This document shows, piece after piece, positions 14,754 through 24,809 of a DNA stretch of 64,000 nt; position 1 is the stretch's first letter; each line of letters starts with the position of its first letter. Under the pieces are notes generated by a model. The model was not told where the DNA came from. It did no database searches and saw only the letters and a program-made list of their open reading frames with translations. The position numbers and the translations under genes are program-made. The DNA is from Arthrobacter wenxiniae (lineage in GTDB: Bacteria > Actinomycetota > Actinomycetes > Actinomycetales > Micrococcaceae). The DNA lies in the NCBI RefSeq assembly GCF_013376105.1, contig NZ_JAAMFM010000011.1:1-64000 (forward strand). The letters are read 5' to 3'.

Positions 14754-17417
14754 TCAATCCGTGGGCAGCTCGAACGCCTCCTGGGTGGCCTCCGGAATGG
14801 GGGACGGATCAGCGGACGGCGCGCGCCTGGATACGGCGTTTGCTGTCGCAACTGGCGCGGTGGCCCCGCCCCCTGAACCGCCCCCGCCGTCCCCTCCACC
14901 GCCGTTGGATGCCGCGTCGGCTGCAACGCCGCCGCTTCGATTCAGACTCGGGCCCACCAGGTCGATGGCCGCGGACAGGGCCACGCCTGAGCCGTCCCGG
15001 TGCCCGTGCTCCACGGGCAATGCGCGCACCACGCCGGTGGAGGTGGACGCCTTCGCGGGGCCGTGGCCCGCCCAGGCGACCGTCAGCCGGTCCTCGCCCT
15101 TGAGGAACCTGTGGGCGCGGACACCGCCGGTGGCACGGCCCTTGACCGGGTACTCGGAGAGGGCCGTGACCTTGGCGCTGCCCGACGGTGTCCCCGGCAG
15201 CGCGTCCTGGCCGCCCGCCACCGTGACCACCACGGCGTCGGGGTCGGTGCCGGACGCCGCGGTGAAGCTGAGCACGGCGTCGCCGTCCCCCAGCTTGATG
15301 CCCGCCATGCCGCCGGCCGTGCGGCCCTGCGGGCGTACGTTGGCGGCGCTGTACCGAAGCAGCTGCGCGCCCTGCGTGATGAAGACGAGATCGTCGTCGT
15401 CCGCGGCCACCGCGGCGCCGACCACAGAGTCCTTGGGCTTGAGGGAGATGTACTCCCACTCGTCCCGGTTCAGCGGGTATTCGGGCGTAACCCGCTTGAC
15501 CACGCCCTGGGCGGTGCCCACGGCAAACGTGGCGTTGAGCGGGACAAAGCCCACCAGGCTCTCCCCCTTGCTGAGGGTGATGAACTCCTTGGCCGCTACG
15601 CCGCCGGCCAGGTTGGGCAGGGCGTTGGTGGGGGGCAGCACCGGCATGTCCACGACCTGCAGGCGCAGCATCCGGCCCAGCGACGTCAGTGCGCCAATTT
15701 CGGCGCGGGCCGTCGTCTTCAGCACGGACGAATAGACGTCGTGCCGGCCCCGCGCCCCGGTGTCGGCGAGGGGTTCGGCGTGGGAGGTCCGCGCGATCTG
15801 GCCCGACGCGCTGAGCAGCACCCAGCAGGGGTCGTCGGCAATTTCGAGGGCCAAGGGTGCCACCTTTCCCTTGCCCGCGGGTCCGGCCGCGGCCAGCGCC
15901 TTGGCGACCGACGGCGCCATCGCCTCCGACTCGAGAAGCACGGTGCGGCGTGATGTGGAGTACTTGGCGGCCACCTCGCCCAGTTCGTCCGAGACCAGCT
16001 GGTGCAACAGCTCCCTGGAGGCCAGGACCGCCTCGAGCGACTCAATTTCGCGGCGGAGGTCGTCGCGCTCGGCTTCCAGTTCCACCACGGAAAACTTGGT
16101 GAGGCGGCGCAGCTGCAGGTCAAGGATGTAGTTGGCCTGGATTTCGGAGAGGTCGTAGATGGACATGAGACGTTCGCGGGCGGCGGCCACCTCGTCCGAG
16201 CTGCGGATGACCTGGATGACCTCATCGATGTCCACGATGGCCAGCAGCATGCCCTCCACCAGGTGCAGGCGGTCGTTCTTCTTGCCCAGACGGAACGCGG
16301 TGCGTCGTCGCACCACGTCGATGCGGTGGGAGAGGAACACCTGCAGCAGCTCCACCAGGCCCAGGGTTTGCGGCTGACCGTCCACCAGGCAGACATTGTT
16401 GATACCGAAGGAATCCTCCATGGGCGTGTACCGGTAGAGCTGGGCCATGACGGCGGCCGGGTTGAAGCCGTTCTTGATCTCGATGACCAGGCGCATGCCG
16501 TGCTTGCGGTCTGAAAGGTCGACAAGGTCGGCAATGCCGGCGAGCTTCTTGGCGTTCACGGCCTCCTTGATCTTTTCAAAGAGCTTTTCCGGGCCCACCA
16601 GGTACGGCAGCTCCGTGACCACCAGGCCGGTGCGCCGCGCCGAGAGCTGTTCGACGGCGATCTTGGCCCGCGTCTTGAAGGAGCCGCGACCCGTGGCATA
16701 GGCATCGCGGATGCCGTCCAGCCCCACAATGCGCCCGCCCGACGGCAGGTCGGGGCCGGGCACGTACGCCATGATGTCCTCGAGTGTGGCGTCCGGGTTG
16801 GCGATCAGGTGCTGGGTGGCGGCAATGACTTCGCCAAGGTTGTGCGGGGCCATGTTCGTCGCCATGCCCACCGCGATCCCGCTGGCGCCGTTGACCAAAA
16901 GATTGGGGAACGCGGCAGGCAGCACGGAGGGCTGGGTCATCTCGTTGTCGTAGCTGGGCACAAAGTCCACCACGTCTTCGCCCAGGTTGCCCGTCAGCTC
17001 CAGGGCCGCGGCGGCCATCCGGGCCTCCGTGTAGCGGGGGGCCGCCGGGCCGTCGTCGAGCGAGCCAAAGTTGCCGTGCCCATCAATGAGCGGCAGGCGA
17101 AGGGAGAAGTCCTGGGCCATGCGCACCATGGTGTCGTAGATGGCCGTGTCGCCGTGCGGGTGGAGCTTGCCCATGACCTCGCCCACCACGCGGGCGCTCT
17201 TGACATGGCCCTTTTCCGGGCGCAGGCCCATCTCGCTCATCATGTAGAGAATGCGCCGCTGCACCGGCTTGAGCCCGTCGCGGGCGTCCGGCAGGGCGCG
17301 CGAATAGATCACCGAATAGGCGTACTCCAGGAAGGAGCCTTCCATTTCGCTGGAAACATCAATTTCAACAATGTTTTCCGTGAAGTCATCGTCTACAGGT
17401 GGTTGGCGCTTGGCCAT
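14754..17417 (-). CDS. parC: DNA topoisomerase IV subunit A (ParC-type)
   Basis: This is the DNA breaking-and-rejoining subunit that partners the ParE-type subunit of this window. In the 887-residue form starting at MAKRQPPV, the catalytic tyrosine is Tyr129 within APRYTEARM. The quinolone-resistance region reads [10 protein letters not shown], placing Thr91 and Asp95 at the positions of GyrA Ser83 and Asp87. The C-terminal half is the beta-pinwheel DNA-wrapping domain, followed by a Gly/Ala-rich low-complexity tail of about 50 residues. The start at 17417 follows an AGGAA sequence at long spacing; the open frame up to 17483 is not supported. It is divergent from the GNAT/acyl-CoA-synthetase gene. 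Confidence 0.92.
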   Translation of the reverse strand: MAKRQPPVDDDFTENIVEIDVSSEMEGSFLEYAYSVIYSRALPDARDGLKPVQRRILYMMSEMGLRPEKGHVKSARVVGEVMGKLHPHGDTAIYDTMVRMAQDFSLRLPLIDGHGNFGSLDDGPAAPRYTEARMAAAALELTGNLGEDVVDFVPSYDNEMTQPSVLPAAFPNLLVNGASGIAVGMATNMAPHNLGEVIAATQHLIANPDATLEDIMAYVPGPDLPSGGRIVGLDGIRDAYATGRGSFKTRAKIAVEQLSARRTGLVVTELPYLVGPEKLFEKIKEAVNAKKLAGIADLVDLSDRKHGMRLVIEIKNGFNPAAVMAQLYRYTPMEDSFGINNVCLVDGQPQTLGLVELLQVFLSHRIDVVRRRTAFRLGKKNDRLHLVEGMLLAIVDIDEVIQVIRSSDEVAAARERLMSIYDLSEIQANYILDLQLRRLTKFSVVELEAERDDLRREIESLEAVLASRELLHQLVSDELGEVAAKYSTSRRTVLLESEAMAPSVAKALAAAGPAGKGKVAPLALEIADDPCWVLLSASGQIARTSHAEPLADTGARGRHDVYSSVLKTTARAEIGALTSLGRMLRLQVVDMPVLPPTNALPNLAGGVAAKEFITLSKGESLVGFVPLNATFAVGTAQGVVKRVTPEYPLNRDEWEYISLKPKDSVVGAAVAADDDDLVFITQGAQLLRYSAANVRPQGRTAGGMAGIKLGDGDAVLSFTAASGTDPDAVVVTVAGGQDALPGTPSGSAKVTALSEYPVKGRATGGVRAHRFLKGEDRLTVAWAGHGPAKASTSTGVVRALPVEHGHRDGSGVALSAAIDLVGPSLNRSGGVAADAASNGGGGDGGGGSGGGATAPVATANAVSRRAPSADPSPIPEATQEAFELPTD

Positions 17418-17488
17418 GGCGGCGGGGGTTCCTATCAGTGTGGCGGGTGTTGCAGTCCGGCAGGGCCCTGCAAAGGGAAACATGTCGG

Positions 17489-17500
17489 TACAGTGATTCT
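17489..17500 (+). promoter_or_regulatory. Candidate leaderless promoter of the acetyltransferase gene
   Basis: TACAGT at 17489-17494 is followed by 6 bases and the ATG at 17501. No ribosome-binding site is visible, which fits transcription starting at the start codon. Confidence 0.5.
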
Positions 17501-20176
17501 ATGGTGAAGCCAGGGCACGCACCCGTTTATCCGGCACATTGGGAGGCCGATGTCGTGCTGCGCGACGGGGCAACCGGCCATTTGCGGCCCATGACCCCGG
17601 CCGACGCCGACGCCGTGCAGGCCTTCCACATGGCACAGTCGCAGACCTCCATCTACCTGCGCTTCTTCACCTACAAGTCCAAGCTGACGTCCAAGGAGCT
17701 GCGCCGCTTCACCGAGCTGGACTACCGCGACCGGGTGGCCTTTGTCATCACACACCGCGACCGCATCATCGGGATCGGCCGCTACGACCGCCTCGACAAC
17801 CCCGCCGAGGCCGAGGTGGCGTTCAACGTCTCGGATTCGGAGCAGGGCCGCGGCCTGGGCTCCATCCTGCTGGAGCACCTTGCGGCCGCGGCCCGCGAAA
17901 ACGGCATCGACAAGTTCACCGCCGAGGTCCTGCCCGAAAACCGCAAGATGCTCCAGGTCTTTTCCGACGCCGGCTACGAGGTCCACCGCCAATTTGACGA
18001 CGGCGTGGTCTCCCTCGCCTTCGATATCGACCCCACGGAGAAATCCCGCGCAGTCATGGCGTCCCGGGAACACCGGGCAGAGGCCCGCAGCGTCGCCGCC
18101 CTGGTGACGCCTGCCTCCGTGGCCGTCATCGGGGCCGGCCGGGGGCAGGGGAGCCTGGGCAGGCAGCTGCTGGAAAATGTCGTGGAGGGCGGCTTTGCCG
18201 GCCCGGTTTACGCCGTCAACAAGGAGGCCCTGGAGGTTGCCGGCATGATGCCCTACGCCACCGTTGCCGAGGTGCCCGGCCCCGTGGACCTGGCCGTGGT
18301 CGCGGTGCCGTATGACCAGGTTGCGGCCGTCGTGGACCAGTGCGGGGCGGCAGGGGTGAAGGGTGTGGTCATCGCCACCTCGGGATTTGCCGACGACGGC
18401 GAGGCCGGCCTCGCCCGCCAGCGGGCCCTGGTGCGCCAGGCCAGGGCGAACGGCATGCGGCTGGTTGGCCCGGCCTCCCTCGGGCTGGCCAACACGGACC
18501 CGGCCGTCTCGCTGAACGCCTCCCTGGCGCCGAAACTGCCCCTGCGCGGGGGGCTGGGCGTCTTTAGCCAGTCCGCGGCCCTGGGCGCCTCCCTCTACGC
18601 GTCGCTGAGCCGCCGCGAGGTGGGACTCTCCACCGTGCTGTCCGCCGGAAACCGGGCCGACGTCTCCGGCAACGACCTCATGCAGTTCTGGGAGGACGAC
18701 CCCAACACCACCTCCTGCGGGCTGTACCTGGAATCCATCGGCAACCCGCGCAAGTTCGCCCGCATCTCACGCCGCCTGGCCCGCACCAAGCCGGTGATCG
18801 TGGCGAAGTCGGACACCATTGGGCTGCGCCTGCCCCCGGGCCATGCCGTCCGCACCACGCAGGCGCCGTCCGGCGCCCTGGACGCCATGCTCCGCCAGTC
18901 CGGCGTCATCCGCGTCAACACCATCGAGGAACTGGCCGACGTCGCCCAGATAGTCACCGGCCAGGCCCTGCCCAAGGGGCCCGGGCTGGCCATCCTCGGC
19001 AACTCGCTGGCCCTGGGTGCCGTGGTCGGGGACGCCGCGGAACAGCGCGGCCTGACGGTCACGCACGTCGCGGCCGGACTGGAGCTGGACACTGGCCAGT
19101 CCCGGGCCCTGCCCCTGCTGCGGCGGGCCGTCCTGGAGGCGCTGGCCCAGCCGCGCACGGACTCGGCCATTGTCACGCTGCTGCCCGTTCCCGGGCTCAC
19201 CGTTGAGAACATTGCCGCGACCCTCCAGGCCTGCTCCCAGGAGTCGGGCAAGCCGGTAGTGGCGGCGTTCTGCGGCATCGTTGACACCCGCATCCGGGTC
19301 GACCGGCAGCTGGCCGGGGGGCTCCCGTGCTTTGCGAGCCCCGGCACGGCCATAGCCGCCCTCGCGGCCGTCACGCGCTACGCGAAGTGGCTGACCCTGG
19401 AAACGCCTGTCTTCGACCCGCTGCCCGGGGTGGACACGGAAGCGGCGGCAGCGCTGCTCGAGGAATGGCTGGGGGGCGTCGACGGCGACGGCCTGCTGAC
19501 CCTGGATTCCGCCCGCACGGGCCGGCTGCTGGGACACTATGGCATCCGCGTGCTGGAATCCGTCCCGTTCAGCACCGAAGACGACGCAGTGGCGGCCGCC
19601 GAACGGCTCGGCTGGCCCGTTGCCATCAAGACCCTCGACACGGCCCTGCGGCACCGGCTGGACCTGGGCGGGGTGCGGATCAACATTGAAAACGCCGCGT
19701 CGCTGCGCCGGAACATCGCCCAAATGCGCAAGCTCCTGGAACCCTACGGGGCGGCCGGCCTGGAGGTCCAGAGCATGGCCGAAGTGGGGCAGTCCTGCAC
19801 CCTGCGGGCCATCGAGGATCCGCTGCTGGGCCCCGTGGTGTCCTTCGGCCTTTCCGGCGACGCCGTGAACCTGCTGGACGACTGGGCCCACCGGGTGCCG
19901 CCGCTGTCCGCCGGGGACGCGGCGGACCTGGTCCGGTCCCCGCGCGCAGCAACCAGGCTGTTTGGCTATGCCGGGCTGCCGGCCGGCAACGTGGCCGCGC
20001 TGGAGGACCTCGTGGCCCGGGTGGGGCTGATGAAGGACGAACACCCGGAGATTGCGTGGGTGGAATTCAACCCGGTGCTGGTGGGGCCCACCAAGGTGAC
20101 GGTGCTCGCCGTTGAGCTTCGGATCGGCAACCCCGCCCAGCGCACCGACAGCGCCCGGCGGGCCATGATCTCCTAG
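17501..20176 (+). CDS. Pat-type protein acetyltransferase: GNAT fused to NDP-forming acyl-CoA synthetase-like domains
   Basis: The 891 residues comprise an N-terminal GNAT domain (about 20-170, with EQGRGLGSILLEHL), a CoA-binding domain from about 197 (SVAVIGAGRGQGSLG), a succinyl-CoA-ligase-like region, and an ATP-grasp domain from about 666 to the end. This is the domain set of bacterial Pat lysine acetyltransferases, which acetylate acetyl-CoA synthetase and other enzymes. The phosphohistidine of active NDP-forming synthetases (HTGA motif) is replaced by Pro456 in the equivalent PSGAL, so the synthetase half is probably a sensor of acetyl-CoA or nucleotides rather than an enzyme. The GNAT-first order is the actinobacterial arrangement. 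ATG 17501 lies 6 bases after a TACAGT element. Confidence 0.88.
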   Translation: MVKPGHAPVYPAHWEADVVLRDGATGHLRPMTPADADAVQAFHMAQSQTSIYLRFFTYKSKLTSKELRRFTELDYRDRVAFVITHRDRIIGIGRYDRLDNPAEAEVAFNVSDSEQGRGLGSILLEHLAAAARENGIDKFTAEVLPENRKMLQVFSDAGYEVHRQFDDGVVSLAFDIDPTEKSRAVMASREHRAEARSVAALVTPASVAVIGAGRGQGSLGRQLLENVVEGGFAGPVYAVNKEALEVAGMMPYATVAEVPGPVDLAVVAVPYDQVAAVVDQCGAAGVKGVVIATSGFADDGEAGLARQRALVRQARANGMRLVGPASLGLANTDPAVSLNASLAPKLPLRGGLGVFSQSAALGASLYASLSRREVGLSTVLSAGNRADVSGNDLMQFWEDDPNTTSCGLYLESIGNPRKFARISRRLARTKPVIVAKSDTIGLRLPPGHAVRTTQAPSGALDAMLRQSGVIRVNTIEELADVAQIVTGQALPKGPGLAILGNSLALGAVVGDAAEQRGLTVTHVAAGLELDTGQSRALPLLRRAVLEALAQPRTDSAIVTLLPVPGLTVENIAATLQACSQESGKPVVAAFCGIVDTRIRVDRQLAGGLPCFASPGTAIAALAAVTRYAKWLTLETPVFDPLPGVDTEAAAALLEEWLGGVDGDGLLTLDSARTGRLLGHYGIRVLESVPFSTEDDAVAAAERLGWPVAIKTLDTALRHRLDLGGVRINIENAASLRRNIAQMRKLLEPYGAAGLEVQSMAEVGQSCTLRAIEDPLLGPVVSFGLSGDAVNLLDDWAHRVPPLSAGDAADLVRSPRAATRLFGYAGLPAGNVAALEDLVARVGLMKDEHPEIAWVEFNPVLVGPTKVTVLAVELRIGNPAQRTDSARRAMIS

Positions 20177-20221
20177 GCGGCATGCCTGCCGGTTCGCTTT
20201 CCACCGGGCCACAGTGCGAAA

Positions 20222-20923
20222 ATGGAGGCCATGAACACCTTCGGAGCCGGCGCCCCGGCCAACACCACCGGCCGCGACCTTGAATCCGCACTCCAGCGCT
20301 CCGGCTTTTATCCCCGGCTGGTCCAGGACGTCGTCAACGACGCCCTGGACGGGCAGGAGAGCCTGGCGCACCTGGTCCACCTGGAAACGCACTTTGACCG
20401 CACCGAGGTGCACCGCCACATCACGGTGCTGGTGCTGACGCAGGAAATGCTGGTCATCACCCATGTGGACGACCAGCAGCTGGACGACGCCGGTGAACAG
20501 GTCGTGGCGCAGGTGTCCACCGAATCCGTGCCCGTGGGGCAGATCGGCTCCGTGGTGCTGAGCTACATCTACGCCCAGCCGCAGGACTACAAGCCCTCCG
20601 ACCCCGCCCGTGAACTGACGGTGGCCATCGCCTGGTCCGGCGGACAGCGGGTGGACATGGGGCCGGCGTCGTGCGGGGATCCCGAGTGCGACGCCGACCA
20701 CGGCTACACGGGCACCATCGCCCAGGAGGACATCGCCCTGCGCATCAGCGCCGAGGCCGAGGGCCTGCAGGCCGTGGCCGACGCCAAGGCCTTCGCGCGG
20801 GCCCTGCGGGCGGTCAGCACCCGCGCCGCCACGCCCGCGCACGCGCCGGCGCAGGGGCCGGCGCAGGGGCCCAAGTTCCCGGTGCTGGGCCAGCGCATGG
20901 GCCGCAGCCACTACCGGCGCTGA
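20222..20923 (+). CDS. DUF5998 family protein
   Basis: This 233-residue soluble protein has no recognised catalytic motif. It matches the actinobacterial DUF5998 family. Features are a helical N-terminus, a beta-rich middle (HITVLVLTQEMLVITHVDD), a CGDPECDADHGY segment with two Cys and a His, and an Ala/Pro/Gln-rich tail with repeats of QGPA before a basic end. The start at 20222 sits 6 bases after CACAGT, consistent with a leaderless transcript; an ATG at 20231 has GGAGG only one to two bases upstream and is less likely. It is coupled to the downstream phosphatase-fold gene, whose GTG lies 5 bases past this stop codon. Confidence 0.8.
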   Translation: MEAMNTFGAGAPANTTGRDLESALQRSGFYPRLVQDVVNDALDGQESLAHLVHLETHFDRTEVHRHITVLVLTQEMLVITHVDDQQLDDAGEQVVAQVSTESVPVGQIGSVVLSYIYAQPQDYKPSDPARELTVAIAWSGGQRVDMGPASCGDPECDADHGYTGTIAQEDIALRISAEAEGLQAVADAKAFARALRAVSTRAATPAHAPAQGPAQGPKFPVLGQRMGRSHYRR

Positions 20924-20928
20924 CCGGC

Positions 20929-22158
20929 GTGGAGCAGGCACACCGAACCGCCACGCCACCGTCGCGCCAGCCGGCCCTCCCCGCAGCGCCGGCCTATGGA
21001 AGCAACACGATCGCGGACGTCCTCACCAGCGCCGCGGCGGCCGCGGGCGACGCCCGGTTCACCAACGCGCTCAAGCTGCCGGCCGCCCGGCGGATCGTGG
21101 TGGTGCTGGTGGACGGCCTGGGCAAGTCGCTGCTGAAACACAAGGCCGGCCACGCCCCGTTCCTGCGCGGCGTCATGGCCGCGGACGGCGCGGGAGAGCA
21201 CCCCCGCACACTCCACGCGGCGTTTCCCAGCACCACGGCGACCTCCCTTGCCAGCCTGGGGACCGGCGTCGGGCCCGGCCGGCACGGCATGCTCGGCTAC
21301 GACGTCCTGGACCCGGATCAGGACAAGGTGGTGAACCTGCTGGGCAACTGGGACGCCGGCGTGGACCCGCTGCGGTGGCAGCCGCTCCCCACCGTGTTTG
21401 AGCGGCTGGAGGGGCACCTGCCCACGGCCACCGTCAGCCTGCCGAAGTTTGAACACTCGCCCATGACGAAGGCGGCGCTGCGCGGCGGAACGTTCCTCGG
21501 CGCGACCACCCCGCTGGCGCGCGTCCAGCTGGCTGCCGAGACCCTGGCCGCCCACCCGGGGATGCTCCTCTACCTGTACTGGAGCGAACTGGACAAGGCC
21601 GGGCACGCGCACGGGACGGACTCGGTCCAGTGGGAGCACCAGCTCGAGGAGCTCGACGCCGGCATGAAGCGCCTGGCCGCCGCCGTCCCCGCCGACACCC
21701 TGATCCTGCTCACGGCCGACCACGGCATGGTGGACGTGCCCCGTTCCGCCCGCATCGACTACTCCCGGTTTCCCGAGCTCGTGGCCGGGGTGCGCCACAC
21801 CGCCGGCGAGCCGCGCATGGTCCACCTCTACCTGGAGCCCGACGCCGGCCCCGGCACCCGCGACAACCTCGTCGCCGCGTGGCTGGAGCGGTTTGGAAGC
21901 AAGGCATGGGTGCTCACGCGTGAACAGGCGGTGGAGGCGGGCTGGTTTGGGGAGGTGCGCCCCGAGGCCGCCGGACGGATCGGCGATGTCCTGGTGGCGG
22001 CGCGGGAAACCATTGCGTTTTACGACCTGCGGCGCGTGCGCCCGCCGGCCATTGAGATGGTGGGCCAGCACGGCTCCATCACGAAGGCCGAACGCGAGGT
22101 GCCGCTGCTGCGCATCCCCGTCACGGTCCCGGCCGCGAAGGGCAGACGGCGCCGGTAG
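20929..22158 (+). CDS. Alkaline-phosphatase-superfamily nucleotide pyrophosphatase/phosphodiesterase
   Basis: The 409-residue protein has the fold of nucleotide pyrophosphatases/phosphodiesterases: an IVVVLVDGLG metal-binding start, the PSTTATSLASLGTG segment that carries the catalytic Thr nucleophile, and LTADHGMVDVP near 270, which supplies the Asp-His metal ligands. A further His is in the MVGQHGSIT stretch near the C-terminus. The substrate is not evident; NPP relatives cleave phosphodiester bonds of nucleotides or lipids. GTG 20929 is chosen because it lies 5 bases after the DUF5998 stop codon and the open frame upstream is only a shadow of that gene. No signal peptide is visible. Confidence 0.87.
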   Translation: MEQAHRTATPPSRQPALPAAPAYGSNTIADVLTSAAAAAGDARFTNALKLPAARRIVVVLVDGLGKSLLKHKAGHAPFLRGVMAADGAGEHPRTLHAAFPSTTATSLASLGTGVGPGRHGMLGYDVLDPDQDKVVNLLGNWDAGVDPLRWQPLPTVFERLEGHLPTATVSLPKFEHSPMTKAALRGGTFLGATTPLARVQLAAETLAAHPGMLLYLYWSELDKAGHAHGTDSVQWEHQLEELDAGMKRLAAAVPADTLILLTADHGMVDVPRSARIDYSRFPELVAGVRHTAGEPRMVHLYLEPDAGPGTRDNLVAAWLERFGSKAWVLTREQAVEAGWFGEVRPEAAGRIGDVLVAARETIAFYDLRRVRPPAIEMVGQHGSITKAEREVPLLRIPVTVPAAKGRRRR

Positions 22159-22227
22159 CGGCCGTGCGGGCTGCTGGTTCCCCACCGACAGCCGTGAAGC
22201 ACGACGCCGGTGGCCGGGCCGGGCGGC

Positions 22228-23643
22228 TCAGTCGCCCTTGGTGCCGAACACGATCTCGTCCCAGCTGGGGACGCTGGAACGCTTTGGCTTGCCCGCAGCC
22301 TTGCGTTCCAGCCTGGCGGCCACTTCGCTGTCCGACGGTCCGTCTGCGTCCTCCACGACCTCGGGGGCCTGTGTTTCCGGCGGATGCGGGGCGGCAGGCT
22401 GCAGGCCCCGAACGTCCGCGCTGCTGTCGGCGGAGCCGCGGTCCGCGGCGCTGCGGCGCAGCTGTGGCGCGCCGGAAAGGGTGATTTCGCGGGTGTCGGT
22501 GCTGACCTCTCCCACCCCCACTGCCTGATGGTCGTCCTCGTCACCGTGCAGTCTGGGTGCCAGCGAGAGGAACGGGATGGCACGCAGGCGTTTCTTGCCG
22601 TGCGCCGTGGCGGAATGCGCGTCCCCGGCAGCCCCGCCGTCACCGTCCTTGCCGGCAGCCCCGCCGTCACCGTCCTTGCCGGCGTCCTCCGCGTGGCCGT
22701 CCCCGGCGGCCGCCCCCGCGGGGACTTCGTCCCCGCCGCCCTCCGGGACGTCGAGGGGGTCCTGCGCGTCGCGCGGGTGTGCGGCCGGCACGTGGGTGCC
22801 CAGCATGGACGCGAGCTCGTCGTCGCCGTCCTCGTCGAGGCCCAGGCGCTGGCCGCGGCGCGAACGCAGCATGTCCAGCAGGCCGGAACCCGTGTCCTCG
22901 CCGGTCTCCTCGGCGGGTGCCTCGGGCACCTCGGGGGAGTCTTTGTCGGGCGCGTCGGCCTCAAAGTCGAAGGGGCGGTCGGCCACGGCACTGAGCCGGC
23001 GCTCGGGCACGGGGCCGTCCACCGGCTCCATTTCACTGAGCTGCTGGGCCCAACGATTGGCATTGGCCAGGGCCTTCCGTCCGGGGTGGAACGTCCAGCG
23101 GGCGGGGGCCGGCTCGCCGATGCTGCTTGCCGCCCATTCGCCGCCGGGCTCAAAGTCCGCCGTCACTGTCCAGGCGCCGTCGTGGACCCGCCAGGCATCC
23201 CAGCGCACGGTGCGGGGGTCGATCCCGAAGGCGGAGAGCCGGTGCATGACCATTTCGTCCAGGGTGGCGGGATTGTCGCCAAACGCCGAGCGGTAGCCGT
23301 CATTGCCGGGGGCCGGGCTGGACACCTCAACCTTGCGGGCCATTTGGGCCACGTGCTCGCGTTCGGCCAGCACCGGCCCTTCGTAACGGCGGACCTGTTC
23401 CAGGGACATGCCCGAATGCTCGGCGACGTCGGCCGCCGTGGCGCCCGCGCGGATCTGCGCCTGGATTTCACGGGGCGACATCCTGGCCGGGCCGGAGCTT
23501 CCGGGGGAGGCCTTCCGCGGCGCGCGGGTGGTGGCCATGCGCAGTGCTTCATCAATGGGCAGCAGGTATATTTCGCCGCCGGGTCCACTGAGTAGCAGGT
23601 GCTTGCCATCGTCATGCACACCCACTAAACGTAGATCCGCCAT
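22228..23643 (-). CDS. sepH: Septation protein SepH
   Basis: SepH stimulates FtsZ assembly at division sites in actinobacteria. The 471-residue protein starts MADLRLVGVHDDGKHL, as in the family (DUF3071). It carries a helix-turn-helix segment at about 70-95 (TAADVAEHSGMSLEQVRRYE), then the remainder of the conserved N-terminal domain to about 220. A long acidic, low-complexity region follows, and then the conserved basic ending with WDEIVFGTK. The acidic region has a 27-bp direct duplication (22624-22677) encoding KDGDGGAAG twice. The start at 23643 follows GGAGGG. A small dyad (GTTTC-N5-GAAAC, 23665-23679) lies just upstream. Confidence 0.93.
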   Translation of the reverse strand: MADLRLVGVHDDGKHLLLSGPGGEIYLLPIDEALRMATTRAPRKASPGSSGPARMSPREIQAQIRAGATAADVAEHSGMSLEQVRRYEGPVLAEREHVAQMARKVEVSSPAPGNDGYRSAFGDNPATLDEMVMHRLSAFGIDPRTVRWDAWRVHDGAWTVTADFEPGGEWAASSIGEPAPARWTFHPGRKALANANRWAQQLSEMEPVDGPVPERRLSAVADRPFDFEADAPDKDSPEVPEAPAEETGEDTGSGLLDMLRSRRGQRLGLDEDGDDELASMLGTHVPAAHPRDAQDPLDVPEGGGDEVPAGAAAGDGHAEDAGKDGDGGAAGKDGDGGAAGDAHSATAHGKKRLRAIPFLSLAPRLHGDEDDHQAVGVGEVSTDTREITLSGAPQLRRSAADRGSADSSADVRGLQPAAPHPPETQAPEVVEDADGPSDSEVAARLERKAAGKPKRSSVPSWDEIVFGTKGD

Positions 23644-23926
23644 GCTGCCCTCCAAAGTTGACTGGTTTCACTTCGAAACTTTGCCACCGAACGCCCGGTT
23701 TTCCTACTACCCGCGCAGGCGTGGCGTGAATGGTTCACAAAATCACCTCCCGGCCGCCGCCCCGCCGCACGGGGCTGCTACGCCCACCGCGAACGCGGGC
23801 ATTTTTCGGGCCTGTCCGCACGTTCCCACTCTAGGGTGATTGGCAGCATTTGCGTACAGGAACCCCGCACAGGGCCTGCCAACGCCCGTGCGAAGGCATG
23901 GGAAACAGAAATTGGTGAAGGAAGCA

Positions 23927-24226
23927 ATGGCAACGGATTATGACGCGCCGCGCAAGAACGACGACGACCGGGACGGCAACGTGCTGGAATCCCTCGCGGT
24001 CCGGCCGTCCGGGCCGTCCGGGGCGGTCATCGACCTGGACGAGGCCGATCTGGCGGACAGCTATGAGCTGCCCGGCGGCGACCTGTCCGGCGAGGAGCTG
24101 GCCGTTGAGGTCCTCCCTGCCCAGGCGGATGAATTCACCTGTTCATCCTGCTTCCTGGTCAGGCACCGCTCGCAGCTGGCCCGTGAAAAGGACGGCTTGA
24201 AGTATTGCCGGGACTGCGAGGGCTAG
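23927..24226 (+). CDS. DUF4193 family protein with a C-terminal zinc-ribbon
   Basis: This is a 99-residue acidic protein of the DUF4193 family, conserved next to dut in actinobacteria. It ends with CSSC and CRDC, four cysteines that should bind one zinc. The start at 23927 follows GAAGGA; the open frame extending upstream to 23840 has no support. From memory it corresponds to M. tuberculosis Rv2699c, an essential gene of unclear function. It is divergent from sepH across a 283-base gap with no further gene. Confidence 0.88.
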   Translation: MATDYDAPRKNDDDRDGNVLESLAVRPSGPSGAVIDLDEADLADSYELPGGDLSGEELAVEVLPAQADEFTCSSCFLVRHRSQLAREKDGLKYCRDCEG

Positions 24227-24252
24227 CAGGGGCCGCTACTGGCGGCCCCTGC
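24226..24252. terminator. Bidirectional terminator between DUF4193 and DUF3093 genes
   Basis: A perfect 11-bp stem (24226-24236 with 24242-24252) surrounds a 5-base loop. It starts at the last base of the DUF4193 stop codon and overlaps the final codons of the convergent DUF3093 gene, so it can serve both transcripts. No T-run. Confidence 0.65.
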
Positions 24253-24715
24253 CGAGGGCCGCGGCGAGGCGCTCGGGATTGCGCGTGGAGGTGAGCCAGT
24301 ACGGCGTGGTGTCGTGCGGGTCCGTGATTTCAACCTTGACCACCGGCTTGATCCAGCCGCGGATGCACAGGTAGGCCAGCCCATTGAGCCGGGTGCCGCG
24401 CTGTGCCGTGGCTTCGTCGGCCAGGTAGTAGGTGACCTCGCCGACGTATTCGCGTTCGATGACGGCACGGCCCACGCGCAAGGTGTCGGCCGTGACCTCA
24501 ATTTTGGGCGTCCACAGCAGGAGCGCCACCGTTTGCAGGACCAGCAGGACAAAGAAGGCGAGGTAGCCTGCCAGCGGGCTGATGGGGATCAGGATGAGGA
24601 TGCCCGCTGCGGAAAGACCCAGCACGATGATCCAAACACCCAGGTTGGGCCACAATTTCTCGGTGTACGTCGCTGTGGACAGGGGGGTGGCGCTGGCGGC
24701 CGGCGTGGAAGACAT
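24236..24715 (-). CDS. DUF3093 family membrane protein
   Basis: The 159-residue protein has two adjacent hydrophobic segments at about 27-47 and 50-68, separated by a very short turn, then a soluble domain of about 90 residues ([12 protein letters not shown] through [12 protein letters not shown]). This is the DUF3093 layout and the gene corresponds in position to M. tuberculosis Rv2698. The [15 protein letters not shown] stretch is the most conserved part as I recall it. Function unknown. It is transcribed opposite to dut and DUF4193. Confidence 0.85.
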   Translation of the reverse strand: MSSTPAASATPLSTATYTEKLWPNLGVWIIVLGLSAAGILILIPISPLAGYLAFFVLLVLQTVALLLWTPKIEVTADTLRVGRAVIEREYVGEVTYYLADEATAQRGTRLNGLAYLCIRGWIKPVVKVEITDPHDTTPYWLTSTRNPERLAAALGRGRQ

Positions 24716-24809
24716 GGGAATAGCTTTTCACCTTTTGGTCGGTAATTCATCTTCTCCCGGCACCCGGCGGTGGGAAGCGGCGCCGCCGTTCGGGATAGAG
24801 TGTGCAGTT

